Source of the DNA: Asterias rubens
Taxonomy: Eukaryota; Echinodermata; Asteroidea; Forcipulatida; Asteriidae
Direction of reading: 5' to 3'
DNA: 64,000 nt
NCBI RefSeq assembly: GCF_902459465.1
Contig: NC_047068.1
Coordinates: 11,920,195 to 11,984,194 of the forward strand
Below the pieces are notes generated by a model. That model was not told the origin of the DNA, did not search any database, and worked only from the letters and a program-made list of their open reading frames with translations. Positions 1 through 12,700 of the stretch are shown here, one piece after another (within the stretch, counting starts at the first letter, position 1; each line of letters opens with the position of its first letter). The position numbers were made by a program, and so were the translations under genes.

Positions 1-660
1 ACAAAAATCAACAGAAAATGTGACGACTATGTAGGGCCTAATGTTTGTATCGAACAGGCACAAGCAAGGTTCTTTCGAATAGAAACACATTCTTTATCTA
101 GCAAACTTCTCTTTCATTACTGGAAGAATTACAGCAGTTCCCCTTGAAGATCTTAAGTTGGTGTGAAAATATTCTTAATAAAACCCAATAGTTGCCGTCT
201 AGCCAGTGACGTATCTAGTACGTAGCAGGAGTCGAGGGCACCATTTTTATAGTCAATATATGCAGATAAAATTGCAACAGATATATTTCTTTTTCTCAAG
301 TATCCCCTGAAACCCTCCCTAACAACACATCAATGTTACATGCCCAGTTGTCGATTTCACCAAACTCTTCCTAACTTAGGATTAATCTTATGACTTAAAC
401 CGAGTTCAGTTCCGTATCCGAAGACGTAGGACTCATTGAACCCATCTTAAGTTAGGACGAGTAACTCGTCCTAACTCGAGATAGCGTTTCGTGAAATCGG
501 CTGCAGTGCACCACCAGGGGTGCCATAATATGTTTGTTTGAGTATGGAGAACAATACAAAATTTAACCTGATATTAAAAATATACAATTCTGGATTATAT
601 CATAGCCTATCTTAAAATAATTTAAAGATTTTCAAAGAGTAAATGAAATTACAAACTTAC
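1..660. other. intron of TRPA1-like gene with a short fold-back element
   Basis: No further coding exon is visible here on the minus strand. A MITE-like fold-back lies at about 352-500: its arms begin CGATTTCACCAAACTCTTCC and end GATAGCGTTTCGTGAAATCG. Nothing else is recognisable. Confidence 0.6.
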
Positions 661-762
661 CTTCAGTCCAAAATATCGATCTTTACTGCCCTTAAACCGT
701 CCATGTTTTCCAATCTGGTGTTCATCGATTCCCGGATCGATATATTGGTGATCATACGTTAT
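661..762 (-). CDS. TRPA1: TRPA1-like exon 15 (pre-membrane linker)
   Basis: 34 codons beginning ITYDHQYIDPGIDEH. Acceptor gatttcag and a consensus donor gtaagt. The position matching human Cys665 is Pro730. The next exon is outside the window. Confidence 0.8.
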
Positions 763-3700
763 CTGAAATCAAAAAAAAAAAAAGTGTTTAAAACAACAGA
801 AATAACGATTGTGCGATATTTACTTGCCAAATTGTAGCATGGTTGTAACATTTTACAAAATGTAACTCGTGTGAAAAGACAAACAAAATCTACTGTCCAA
901 GTTCTCTTGCACAATCTTGTCAAACATTGCTACATTTTAAAACCATGCTAAAATACAGCAAGGGACCATGGTTAAATTGATGTCATGCCACTTAATAGGG
1001 AGGTGATCGACATTTACAGGGCTGGATATAGCCATATAGCTCATCTCAACTTGTTGGTAGAGCGCCGGCACGTTAATTCGGAGGGCGAAGGTTCAAACAC
1101 CGCTTCTTTCTTTAACCCCCAAATCAACAACAATATTTATAAACACATACAAAATAAAACAGGCAGAGAACTCACAACTAGATCGGGATGTGTCGGATTC
1201 TTATGTGATCGCTCCACACAGTAATCCATTACAATCATGGCTGCATTCGGCATCTCTTCAATCAGTTTCTTCATCGGGGATAACCCTTGTTTATCACGGT
1301 TGCTCATTGCCGACTCCCACCTAAAAAACACAAAAAAAGAAACACAAGTCAGGTCAGAAACATTGCAGTGTGGCAGGAGATTCTGTCCCCCAGAGATTCG
1401 ATTCCCCCATGGCTTGAATCCTCCTCTTCCAGCCCATGTTAATTTCCCATATTGGGGACCGAATCTCGGCCAATATGCAAGTCCTCCTAATGCGCATGGT
1501 TGGCAAACTCTAAAAACTCCCGGATCGGAATTGACCCGGTTTTGGGTCCCAGGGGCCCGGACCCATTTCTGGGTCAGTTTGACTCGGAATCCGTGTCAAT
1601 GTGTCCCGGAATCCGAGTCAAAATCCCCGCTTTTAACCAAATTTCTGGTCACATTGACACCGATTCCCGGGTCACCATAACACGGATTCCGGGTCAACGG
1701 ACCCAGAAATGGGTCTGGCCCCTGAGCCTTTGGAGTGCAGGTAAAGGATTAATGGGTGACATAAGAGTAAGTAACACTGGCAACCATCGTGGCGTGCTTA
1801 ATCAATTCGGTACAGAACTATAAAACATAAAACAGTTTGTTCAAGTTAATCATGGCGGCCATCTTGGCAGATCCATAATTTTGTTAAACTGCATTAGGTT
1901 TCCCAACATGTATTGCTTTATAGATTAAAGATAACACTTGAGCATGTTCCTTTGAACTGTGGCCAAGAACCGATCTTTCTCGGGGTTGGTTCTCATATTT
2001 TGTTTTCTCATATATTGTTTTCTCTCTCAAGAAAGCTTGTTGTATCACGGTGGAGTAGCCATGGTTTGTTCAAAGTTATACCCTGGCACATTGATACCCT
2101 TGGTAGCTCTTTGGGTAATGAGGTTTGGCCGTATGCACTAGTAGAGGCAGCCATTTTGTTTGTACGTCACTGTTATAAATCACCTTACACGATAAAACAT
2201 TAAATGTTGTTTTCACACCTTGAAGTAGCCTTCAGGCCTTGTGTGTCTATCGAATTGCATAATTTTTTTTTTTAAATAAAAAGTAAAAAAACTTACTGTG
2301 TGCTTGACAAGATGACCTTGCCTATTTCATCATCTCTATTTTGGATGGCGACGTCCAGAACGAATTTGTCTTCTTTGTTCTTATGGGTAAGCTCAGCACC
2401 GGCCCTTAGAAGCAGTTTGGCTGCTGGGTAATGGCCCTCTATACACGCAAGGTGTAGAGGAGTATTCTGTTAGATAAAATATGAAAGATAACAACAATTC
2501 AGTCAAACGATAATATGAATTATTCATTCCTAAAAACCTTCATATGTGCGTACTTTTAAAGCACCGCATGATCAATGACGTCATGAACCGCTACTAGCCT
2601 TTCACGGATTATTCTTCCTGAGTGGACGTAACTGCTGCGGATTTTCGACGATATCTAAAAAACGCCAACACCTTTTGAAATGAAACTGTACAGGTTAGCT
2701 TTATTGTGTATATCTTCATTCAAATACTACAAAAGCAATCGAACGGTAAACAAAAAAAAGGTATGCATGCCATTTAAAAGAAACATCATACAGCACCTTA
2801 TCTCTGTCTTGTGCATTGATGTCAGCGTTGTGTTCTATCAAGACGGCAATAGTGTGCATCCGATTCAGCTGAGCAGCGAGGGATAAGACGGTCTTCCACT
2901 CATCATTCCTAGACACAAGAAATGTATAAAACAATATTGGTTAAAACAAGGTATTTGGCATAACGTCATCTGAAGTCTATTCTTATTAAAGATTTATGTC
3001 TTTGGTGCATTTTAGTTCTTTGGGGTTACAACATGTATGGGGTCTGATGTCTTTAAGATTTTCGATGTAGATGTCTTGGAGGTTTTTGAGGTCTTGGAGG
3101 TTTTTTAGGTCTTTAAGGTCTGATATCTGAATGTTTTAGGTCTGGAACCTTTGACGTCGTTGATGTATTTCATGTCTTTGAGGATTAGGTTTTTGTCGAT
3201 TTTTAGGTCCTTCTTGTGTTTAGGTTTTCGGGGATCTTTGAGGTACTTGGAGTCTTGGGTTCTTGAGGATATGTCTAGTGGTTCTGTTGATGTCTTTTGA
3301 GGTCTGTTTAGGGCCAAAGTCGTTTAGGTCCTTGATGTCTCTGGTTTTGTTTGATGTCTTGGAGTTCTCTGATGCGTTTGATGCAATTAAGGGTATTTGG
3401 AGTAGTTTGGATCGTCTGAAGTCTTAAAGTTCTTTGAGGGTTTATGAGGTATATGAGGTATTTGAGATCTTTAATGTCTTTGGGGGTATTTTAGGTCGTA
3501 GTGTTTATGTTAATTTGTTATTTTGTTTATTATTATTATTATTATTATTATTTTTTTTTTTTTTTGGGGGGGGGGTAATTAAGGTCTTTGTGGTCCTTTT
3601 TTTCAGAGCATGCCCAGTCTTCGATTACTTGTAATCAGTACAGTTTTTATTATTAATGATGCAATAAAACTGGGGCTCGTATTACACTGCTATGATCCAA

Positions 3701-6700
3701 ACCTTCTCCTAAATCAGTGGAAGAATAAATCGTGTCATTAAAATTACTCTTGATCAATCTTTTTTTTAAAGAAATTTGAACAGACCAATTTTGTTCTTAT
3801 CTTCTGGAAATACTGTTAGAGTAAATTGGTTGAAAGAACAACATGTTATAATCTATAAAAAAAATATTTAAAAAACATACCCACCTCTTATAAATATCAG
3901 CCCCCATGCCCAGCAGGAACAAAATGACGCAATGGTGGCCTCCCCGACTGGCCAATAGGAGTGGAGTATTACCGTCTACGTCATCATCGTTTAAGAAATT
4001 AGGGAAGTTCTTTAAAAACGTCTCCACACATGATAGGTGACCGAACCTAGTAATACAGAAATAAATAAACAAAGGTATCCGTGGTTAAAATAAAAGCACC
4101 AAAGAACTGTTGATTTGACATAAAGAATTGTTGGTACTTTGTGTATACGACACAAAACCCAAACGAATACAGATTTACATCAATTTTACACGGTTAAAAA
4201 TAATGATGATAGACATTTTCCATAATTTGTTTAGTTGCGGAGTTGCAGTAATTTATGAGAAATGAGTACAACAATGTCACAAAAATAATTTCCGTCTCAG
4301 TGCTTTTAGCTTGTACAAGGAATGTATGCGACTCTCCTATAAACACATTGCTTTGTGATTTTCACTTTTTTTCTCTCAAAATCTTGACGACTATCGATGC
4401 TGAAGCTTATATCACATACATCTTCATTCACAGTGAGTAGGGATTCATGTCATGGCAAAAAACTCGATCTACAAAAGATATCAAAACCTTTAAAACTGAT
4501 GAAGCTCATCCGAGATGATGAAACTTATAAACATAATCTTCGTTCACAGAAAATAGGGATTCATGTCATGGCAAAAAAAAAACTGATGAAGCTCATCCGA
4601 GATGATGAAACTTGTATAACATACATCTTCGTTCACAGAAAATAGGAATTCATGTCATGGCAACAACAACAACAACAAAATCTACAAAAGGTATAACCCT
4701 TTAAAACTGATGAAGCTCCTCAGAATTGAATTTGGAACCAGTTATGATTGCATTGGCTGATAACCTGTTCCTGTTATAGGCAACCATTCTTGTTTTAATT
4801 GGTTTGTTATGAAATTTATATGGTTAGAAAGGTGTTTTAAAAGTAGTATAATGATCGACAGAAATATGCATAGCACTTGCACAGTTTTCTTTTTCGTCGT
4901 GAACTAAGCCGGCACGCTAATTTTTTGAGTCAAATTTTTGTCTCCAAAAAAATGGCCGACAGTATTATAAGTAGGATATGAAACTTTGCATGGTGGACAT
5001 ACGATTTAAAATGGTTTGCGGTAACACTATGCAATGACTATTTCTAAATGAGTTGGGGGTTGTTCTGAAAAGAACCGTTGGTTTCAACTCGACGTTTCGA
5101 TCAGTATGCTCTGATCGTCTTCTGGAGACAGTGTTATAGTTCGCGAGGTAATAGGAAAACCGTGCAATTTTGAGGTATTTGCATTCTATATAACAAACGG
5201 TTTCAAACGCTTTTAATGGACCAACTCGTGTCCCTTTAAACCAGTTCCGGAAATAAGATGCAATACTCACTGTGCTGCGATATGGAGAGGCGTTTTCTCG
5301 TCCACATTTCTCGTACCTCCTTTTGCACCTTTGCTGATCAGCATTTCCATCAGCTGAAAAGCAGGATAGAAAACAAATTTCCATGGGTCAAATTGATCTA
5401 CATTCCGGGTCCCGAGAGGGGGCCTGACCCATCCACAGGTCTGGTTGACCCTGAAACTAATACATCAATGAGATTTTGACTAGGACTCTGCATCTGTTTG
5501 ACCAATTTACGGATAATTTTTGACCAGGATTATCATATTGACCCAGACATTGGTCAGGTTCTCCGGACCCGGATCAATTCTGACCTAGAAGTTGATAGAG
5601 AGCATAATACAGAGAAGTTTATTTGATTAACTTAACCGTCCAGTTTTAATTTGAGCTAATTTTATTTAAAAGCCCTTCCATTTTAAAGACACTGGACACC
5701 CTTGATAATTGTCAGGGACCAGTCTTCTCACTTGATGGTGTATATCAACATAATGCATAAAATAACAAACCTGTGAAAATCTGAAAAAGAATTTCAAAAA
5801 GTACAACACATCAGCAAGTAATATTTTCAGGGAAGATTTCTATTATTATTATCTCCAAATGTAAATGTAAATCTGCAAAAAGCACCCAGACCCTTTAAAG
5901 CCTGAATGAATAAATACATTAAAATAAAAGTGATCCAAGTCGTTCTTGTATTTTGTAAATATCGTTGCGGTACCTGCTGCCAAAACATAGGATTCGAACT
6001 GCCTCAACCGGGCAATCTCGGTAGTCTAGTTGGTAAGACACTGGTTTGTATTACAAGGGTCGTGGGTTTGAATCCCACCCGAGTAATATGCCTGTGATAT
6101 GTTTTCACAGGACTCGGGGAAAGTACTGAGTATACAGTGCTAACACACATCGGTGTATGGGTAAAAACCAAAATTAATATTCATTATCCCGGATGCCAAT
6201 TTAACATCTATTTGTAAATCATGTTGACTTCCTTGTTTTCACACTGCGGGACTGAGAATTTCATGTTTTAAACCAATGTGACCAATAAATGAATGAATAA
6301 ATGAATGAATGAATGAATGAATGGTCCTAGTTACCTGTTTGTTCCCAATCTCAGCGGAGTAATGCATTGGGCTGTGGTCTAACTTATCCTGATGCTCCAT
6401 CAATTCAGATCCAGTCTCCGACTCAATAATGATGTCTACCAGTTCACAATGCCCCATCTCAACGCACCAATGAAGACACGTCTTAAGTTGATGATCTTTG
6501 ATAGTGATGTCAGCTTTCTGAGCTACAAGTTCCCGGACTACGTCAGCGTGACCCTTCCAACAGGCCAAGAGTAGAGGGGTAAAACCATCCTTTCCAACGG
6601 CGTTGATTTTGGCTCCCTGCACCGGGAAATAACACAAGACGAATACGATTTTTTTCACAGTTAAGACATGGACACCTTCGGTAATTGTCAAAAACAAGTG

Positions 6701-9700
6701 ATCTCACTTGGTGTATCCCAAAATAATGCATAAATTCACATATCTGTGTAAAAATTTTCCCAATTGGTCATCAAATTTTCAAGAGAATAATAAAAGGAAA
6801 AACACCATTGAGGCACAAAATGTGTGTGCTTTCATCTCCGATACAGAATAATAGGAGTCTTTTATTATACTAGTGAGAAATTACCTCTTTCTCAAAAACT
6901 ACGTTACTTCAGAGGGAGCAGTTTCTCACACTGTTTTATACTATCAACAGCTCTCCATTACTCGTTACCAACTAATATGCTAAAAATTATTTTGAGTAAT
7001 TACCAGTTATGTCCAGTAGCTTTAAGATAGGTCGGTTGATCACCTATTTGCACTCTGTGTTTTTAATGTGTTTTGCTGACTATGTCTTTACTTACGTTTT
7101 GGTTTTGGCACTTTTTTGTTTTAGTTTTTGTTTTTAGTTTTTTTTTCAGTTCTACATTTTTTCTCATGTTTGTTTGCTTTCTATAATATTCTGATAACGC
7201 GCTTCTGATCATTAATTTATGTAAATTTTACAATTAATTACTCACGTTTTCAAGCAATAGTTTCACCATCGGCAGACGGTTAAACATTGACGCCCTGAAA
7301 TAAAACAAATTCCAAGTTAGAGAGTTTACTGATTTTCAAACCAGAAAGTAAGAAATGTCGTCAACAAACTAAAGGCCCGGTCACACAGGCCCCGATAACG
7401 AGAACGAAAACGAGAACGATACAAATGCACGGTCGCGATTGGTTGAATTGCTCCACGCAGAATACGCCCACGCTCAATCAACCAATCGAGGGCGTGCATT
7501 TTTATCGTTATCGTTGTCGTTCTCGGGGCCTGTGTGATCGGGCCTTAAGACGTTATATCAGAAAAAGAAGATACATGTATTATCATTGTTTGTTTGTTTG
7601 TTTTGATTTTGTGTGTGACTTGATTTGGTTTTGTTGCTTTATCTTGCTTTATTATGTAAAGACGAATGGCCCAATTATTCCAAAGAGAAATTTAAACGAA
7701 TTTTGAAATATGAGTGTTTCAAAATGCAAAACATGCAAAAGCTGTCGCATATTCCCAATTCAAGGAATAGAATTTCAGTTATTTGTACATGGATGATGGA
7801 CGTAAGCAAATGCCGGGGTCCCAATAACAAGTCGTTTCTAGATTTTAATTTACTACCCCTTATTATTAGCGTTTTTTTAAAAATCATTTATACCCTTTAT
7901 TGAAAGCTTTCACATAACAATAACTTTTGAGATTATATATCTTTAAAAACAATTCGGTTGAACCAAGTGGTATTCTCTGTTACCCACAATGTCAAACTAA
8001 AAGTACTCTTGGAATTCGTGTTTTTAAGTGTGTTGCCACTAAACTTTGGAATTCTCTCCCATAGCCTACATGCCACCATGATCGCAAAAAAAACGTTGCT
8101 CAAGACCCATTTATTTGGACAGGCTTTTTATTAGTTTTGCCTTTGGCTAGCTGATATAATTTCTGTTGATAGTTTTGTATTATTATTCGTGTATTTTGAC
8201 AGTGTATTTCTTTTAAAAATATTCTTAAATAGCTGTTAGCACCTTATAGTTTTACTATAATTGTAATGCGCATCGGAGCATATTTTTATAAGAAACTTAT
8301 GCATAATGAATGAGTAAATTATTAATTTATTGTATATGTTTTCTTTTAAAGCTTTTAAATGAGTTCACGATGTCCATGATCAGCATCAGGTGTGACAGGA
8401 ATCCTGTATTAAACACAATCAATGAATCAACCAATCAATCAATCAAGTCGAGCGCCATCTAGAAGCTTTAGCCAGCTCAGTGATTTTTTCTCCAGATGTT
8501 ACGGTCCAGCATGCAGAAGCGTAGTTCCTCAGCGCTGGTCAAGCCGGTGTCTCGTTTTCAGTGTATACCCGTGATTTTCGGAAACGCTCTATGTTGTATA
8601 TACATTTAGAAACGAAACAACTAAAATGAAGCGTTTTAAGATATCACCGAAAAGCTGGAGCTGTTATGTCTTCACAGGAAGAATAATCCGAAATCGGAAT
8701 ACACAATCTGAGAAATGTTTCTGTCAGTAACGCTTCTCAGATTCAATAATTGAGGGGGATAAAACTGATGAATGTTTTATTCAAAGACACTGGACACTAT
8801 TGGTAATTGTCAAAGACAAGTCTTCTCACTTTGTGTATCTCAACATTATGCACAAAATAACAAACCTGTGAAAATTTGAGCTCAATTGGTCATCGAAGTT
8901 GCGAGATAATAATGAGAGAAAAAACACGTGTCAATTAAGTTGTGTGCTTTCAGATGATTGATTTCGAGACCTCAACATTCTAGATGCTTTAGTCTCGAAA
9001 TCAAATTCGTGGAAAATTACTTCTTTCTCGAAAAGTACTCCACTTCAGAGGGATCCGTTTCACATAATGTTTTATACAATCAAACTCTCCTCATTACTCG
9101 TTACCAAGTAAGGTTTGATGCTAATAATTATTTTGAGTAATTACAAATAGTATTCAGTGCCTTTTACCTTATAACCGAAGTGATGTGATTCTCAAAATGT
9201 TGTATATTGTCGAAAACAACTACACTTCTAATAAAGTTAGTTTTTTATTCACATTAATTCTTATAAATAAAAAAATAAAAATTTAAAGATAAATACTTGT
9301 GTAGCGGTGTCATGAGTTCATCATCTTGATATTCAATTGTTGCTTCGTATTCAATCATCATTGCCGCCATATCAACGAAACCCATGACTGCGGCGAGATG
9401 AAGTGGGGTCTGTCCGGAGTTTTTCTGCACGTCTACGCTTGCACCATTTCTCAGGAGAAACTCCACTAGCTGTGAAGAGATTTTTTTAAAAAGCAAAACA
9501 AAAATGCGGTCATGTGAGGTTCGCGGTTGCACCATGAAGAACTGGTGGTTTATATAGCACCATGTGTAAAACTCTTTTGAGTAGTGTTGGTTCTAAGACG
9601 AACCGGTGGTTGATAACTCAACGTTTCAATCAGTATGCTCAGACTGTCTTCAGGAGGACGAGTTGTCAAGCACCGGTTCTTCTCAGAAACAAAGAGCTTT

Positions 9701-12700
9701 ACACACTACGGCAAACCTCTCCTGAATACTCACACCATGCAAAGTTTCAAATGCTACACGCTTTGTAAAAATAAAATTTTAATCTATAATGTAAAAGACA
9801 CTGGACCCTAATGGTAATTGTCAATGCCCAGTCTCACCACTTAAAACATATGCATAAAATAACAAAAAACTATCAATATTTTAGCTCAATTGGTCGTCGA
9901 AGTTGCGAGAGAATAATGGAAGAAAAAACGCCCTTGTTGCATTATGTTGTGTGCTTTCAGATGCTTGATTTCGAGACCTCAAACTCTGAGGTATCGAAAT
10001 CAAATTCATGGAAAATTACTTCTTTCTAAAAAAAAACTATGTTACTTCAGAGGGAGCCGTTTCTCACACTGTTGTATACTATCAACAGCTCCCCATCACT
10101 CGTTACCAAGTAAGGTTTCATGCAAATAATTATTTTGAGTAATTACCGTAAATGGCACTGTAAAGTATTTCTCACCTTTCAACTTTGTTACTCTACATTG
10201 TGTACGGTAAATTAATCTATCATGTGACTTAGAGACATGCTTTTGGTTATCTCTGTTTTTAAAGGGAAGGTATACGTTTGGTAATTACTCAAAACAAATA
10301 TTAATTTTAAAACTGACTTAATAACGAGCATTGTAGAGCTGTTGATAGTATAAAACATAGTGGGAAACAACTCCCTCTGAAGTAACGTAGTTTTTTAGAA
10401 AGAGGTCATTTCTCACTAAAATAATAAAAGACTTCTTGCCAGAAGTATTTTATTCCTATCTGAAAGTACACAAATCCGTCCAACAAGAGTGTTTCTTTGT
10501 TTCATCATTTTCTCGCAACTTTGATGACCGATTGAGCCCAAATTTTCACAGGCTTGTTATTTTATGCTTATGATGGGACACACCAAGTGAGAAAACTGGT
10601 CTTTGACAATTACCAATAGTGTACATTACCTTTAACAGAGATATGTAATAGATGTAAATTTTTACATCGGGTACAAATATTATTTGGTTGTTGCCCTTAC
10701 ATCGATGTTTATAAAGCGCTGTGAACATACTCATTACTTTCCCGTGTAATGTGAACAAACTACAGGTAAAACAGGTGAGATTCGAACCCATGACATTTGC
10801 CACGAGAACAGATGTAGACCACCGAGCTAGGAACCCCTGACACATATTGTGTAGTTACACCGATAAACTCAGTCATTAATAGAAATTGGTGTAAGGGCAA
10901 AACAACATAATGATATCTATTACGAAACATGGTCGACCGAAATAGACATTTAATTTTGGTTTATTTATTTAAAAATAAATTCCAAATATCTGGGTGACAT
11001 TAATGTCTGTGAATTCCATGCATCCTTAATAAGAGACGTGTCCAGAACACAACCAGAACATACGCTTTAAAAACACAACGAGTTGAAAAGAAGACTACAA
11101 CAGGAGTGAGTTTTTTTTTTTTTTTAAGTAGGGTTCGTTAAAAAAAAATTGATTCATAGACCGATATTACTGCCAAAATATGATACACTTGCCCAAATTA
11201 GTCCGGGTTGTTTAATAACTTCAAAGTTTGTTTTAAAATCACAAGCGAGGCTGGGTGATGGGAAGAGATAGGTGAACCCAGGCCTACCTTGGCGTGCCCG
11301 TTTTTTGCGGCGGCATGCAGCAGTGAGTTCCCTTCGTTGTCGGTATCTTCCAGTATATCATTTGTACTCAAATCTTGAGACGATGCTGGAACAAAGAGAA
11401 AGACAAAATGTTACTATTATATCCTCTGACGTGTCTTTAAGGCACTGGATACTTTTGGTAATTACTCAAAATAATTATTAGCATGAAGCCTTACTTGGCA
11501 TAACGAATAATGGAGAGCTGCTGATAGTATAAAACATTGTGAGAAACGGCTCCCTCTGAAGTAACGTAGTTTTTGAAAAAGAAGTAATTTCTCACTAAAA
11601 TATTTGTGTTTGATTTTGAGACTTCAGAATTAGATTTTAAGGTCTAGAAATCAAGCATCTGAAAGCACACAGCTGTGCTGGATAATCCCCGACAAGAACG
11701 TCTATCGGAAGGACGACTGTACGTGAAGAAAGTGTTCATCTTAAAAGATTTGGGTACTTTTTTCAGCACAAAACATAATGTCCAAATAGTTACATTAAAC
11801 TTACTCAGTTTGAAGATAATGATAGAAAGCTTCCCTTAAAATATTACTTGCTGAGGTGCTGTAGTTTTTAGGAAGTCTAAACAATGTCACGAAATTAATG
11901 TTCGTCTCAGTCTGTCAGTGAGACGAACATTATTTTGCATGTAAAAACGTAGTAACCAGGTATGGTATGCTGTAATGGTAAAATACCATCACTGGTTAAT
12001 ACCTTTTTTACATGCTAAAACTGAGAATAAAGACATTTTCGTAACATTGTTTTACTCATTTCTCAAAAACTACAGCACCTCAGCATGTAATATTTTAATG
12101 GAAGCTTTCTACTATCACTATCTTCAAACTGTTTGTAAAAAGTACCCAGACCCTTTAAGAAACGAAAAGCAACCCACTGGGGTTCTGATCCAAGGTGGGA
12201 TTCGAACTGGGGTCTATTAAAGGAACACGTTGCCTTGGATCGGACGAGTTGGTCTATAAAAAGCATTTTGTAACTTTTTGTTATAAAATGCATATGGTTA
12301 GAAAGATGTTTTAAAAGTAGAACACAATGATTCACACAAATTTGCCATAAAAATGCGTGGTTTTCCTTTTACTTTGCGAACTAACACGGTCGGCCATTTT
12401 TATGGGGGTCAAAAATTTGACTCCCATAAATGGCCAACCCAGATGTGTTTGTGTGGATCATTATATTCTACTTTTACAAAACCTTCCTACCCATAAGCAT
12501 GTTATAAAAAACGGTTATAAACGCTTTTCAAAGACCAACTCGACCGATCCAAGGCAACGTGTTCCTTAAAGGTGAAAGGCACAGTGATCCAGTGTTTGTA
12601 CCTGTTTTTAGGATTGTCTCTGTCATGTCGAGATGTCCAGAGGATACTGAGAGCATGATTGGAGAGATGTTATTGATGTCTTTAACGTCGATTTTGGCGC

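Noticed and set aside
2680..2886. Plus-strand frames across TRPA1-like exons (also 6392-6574)
   Set aside because: They lie antisense to ankyrin exons that are joined in frame on the minus strand.
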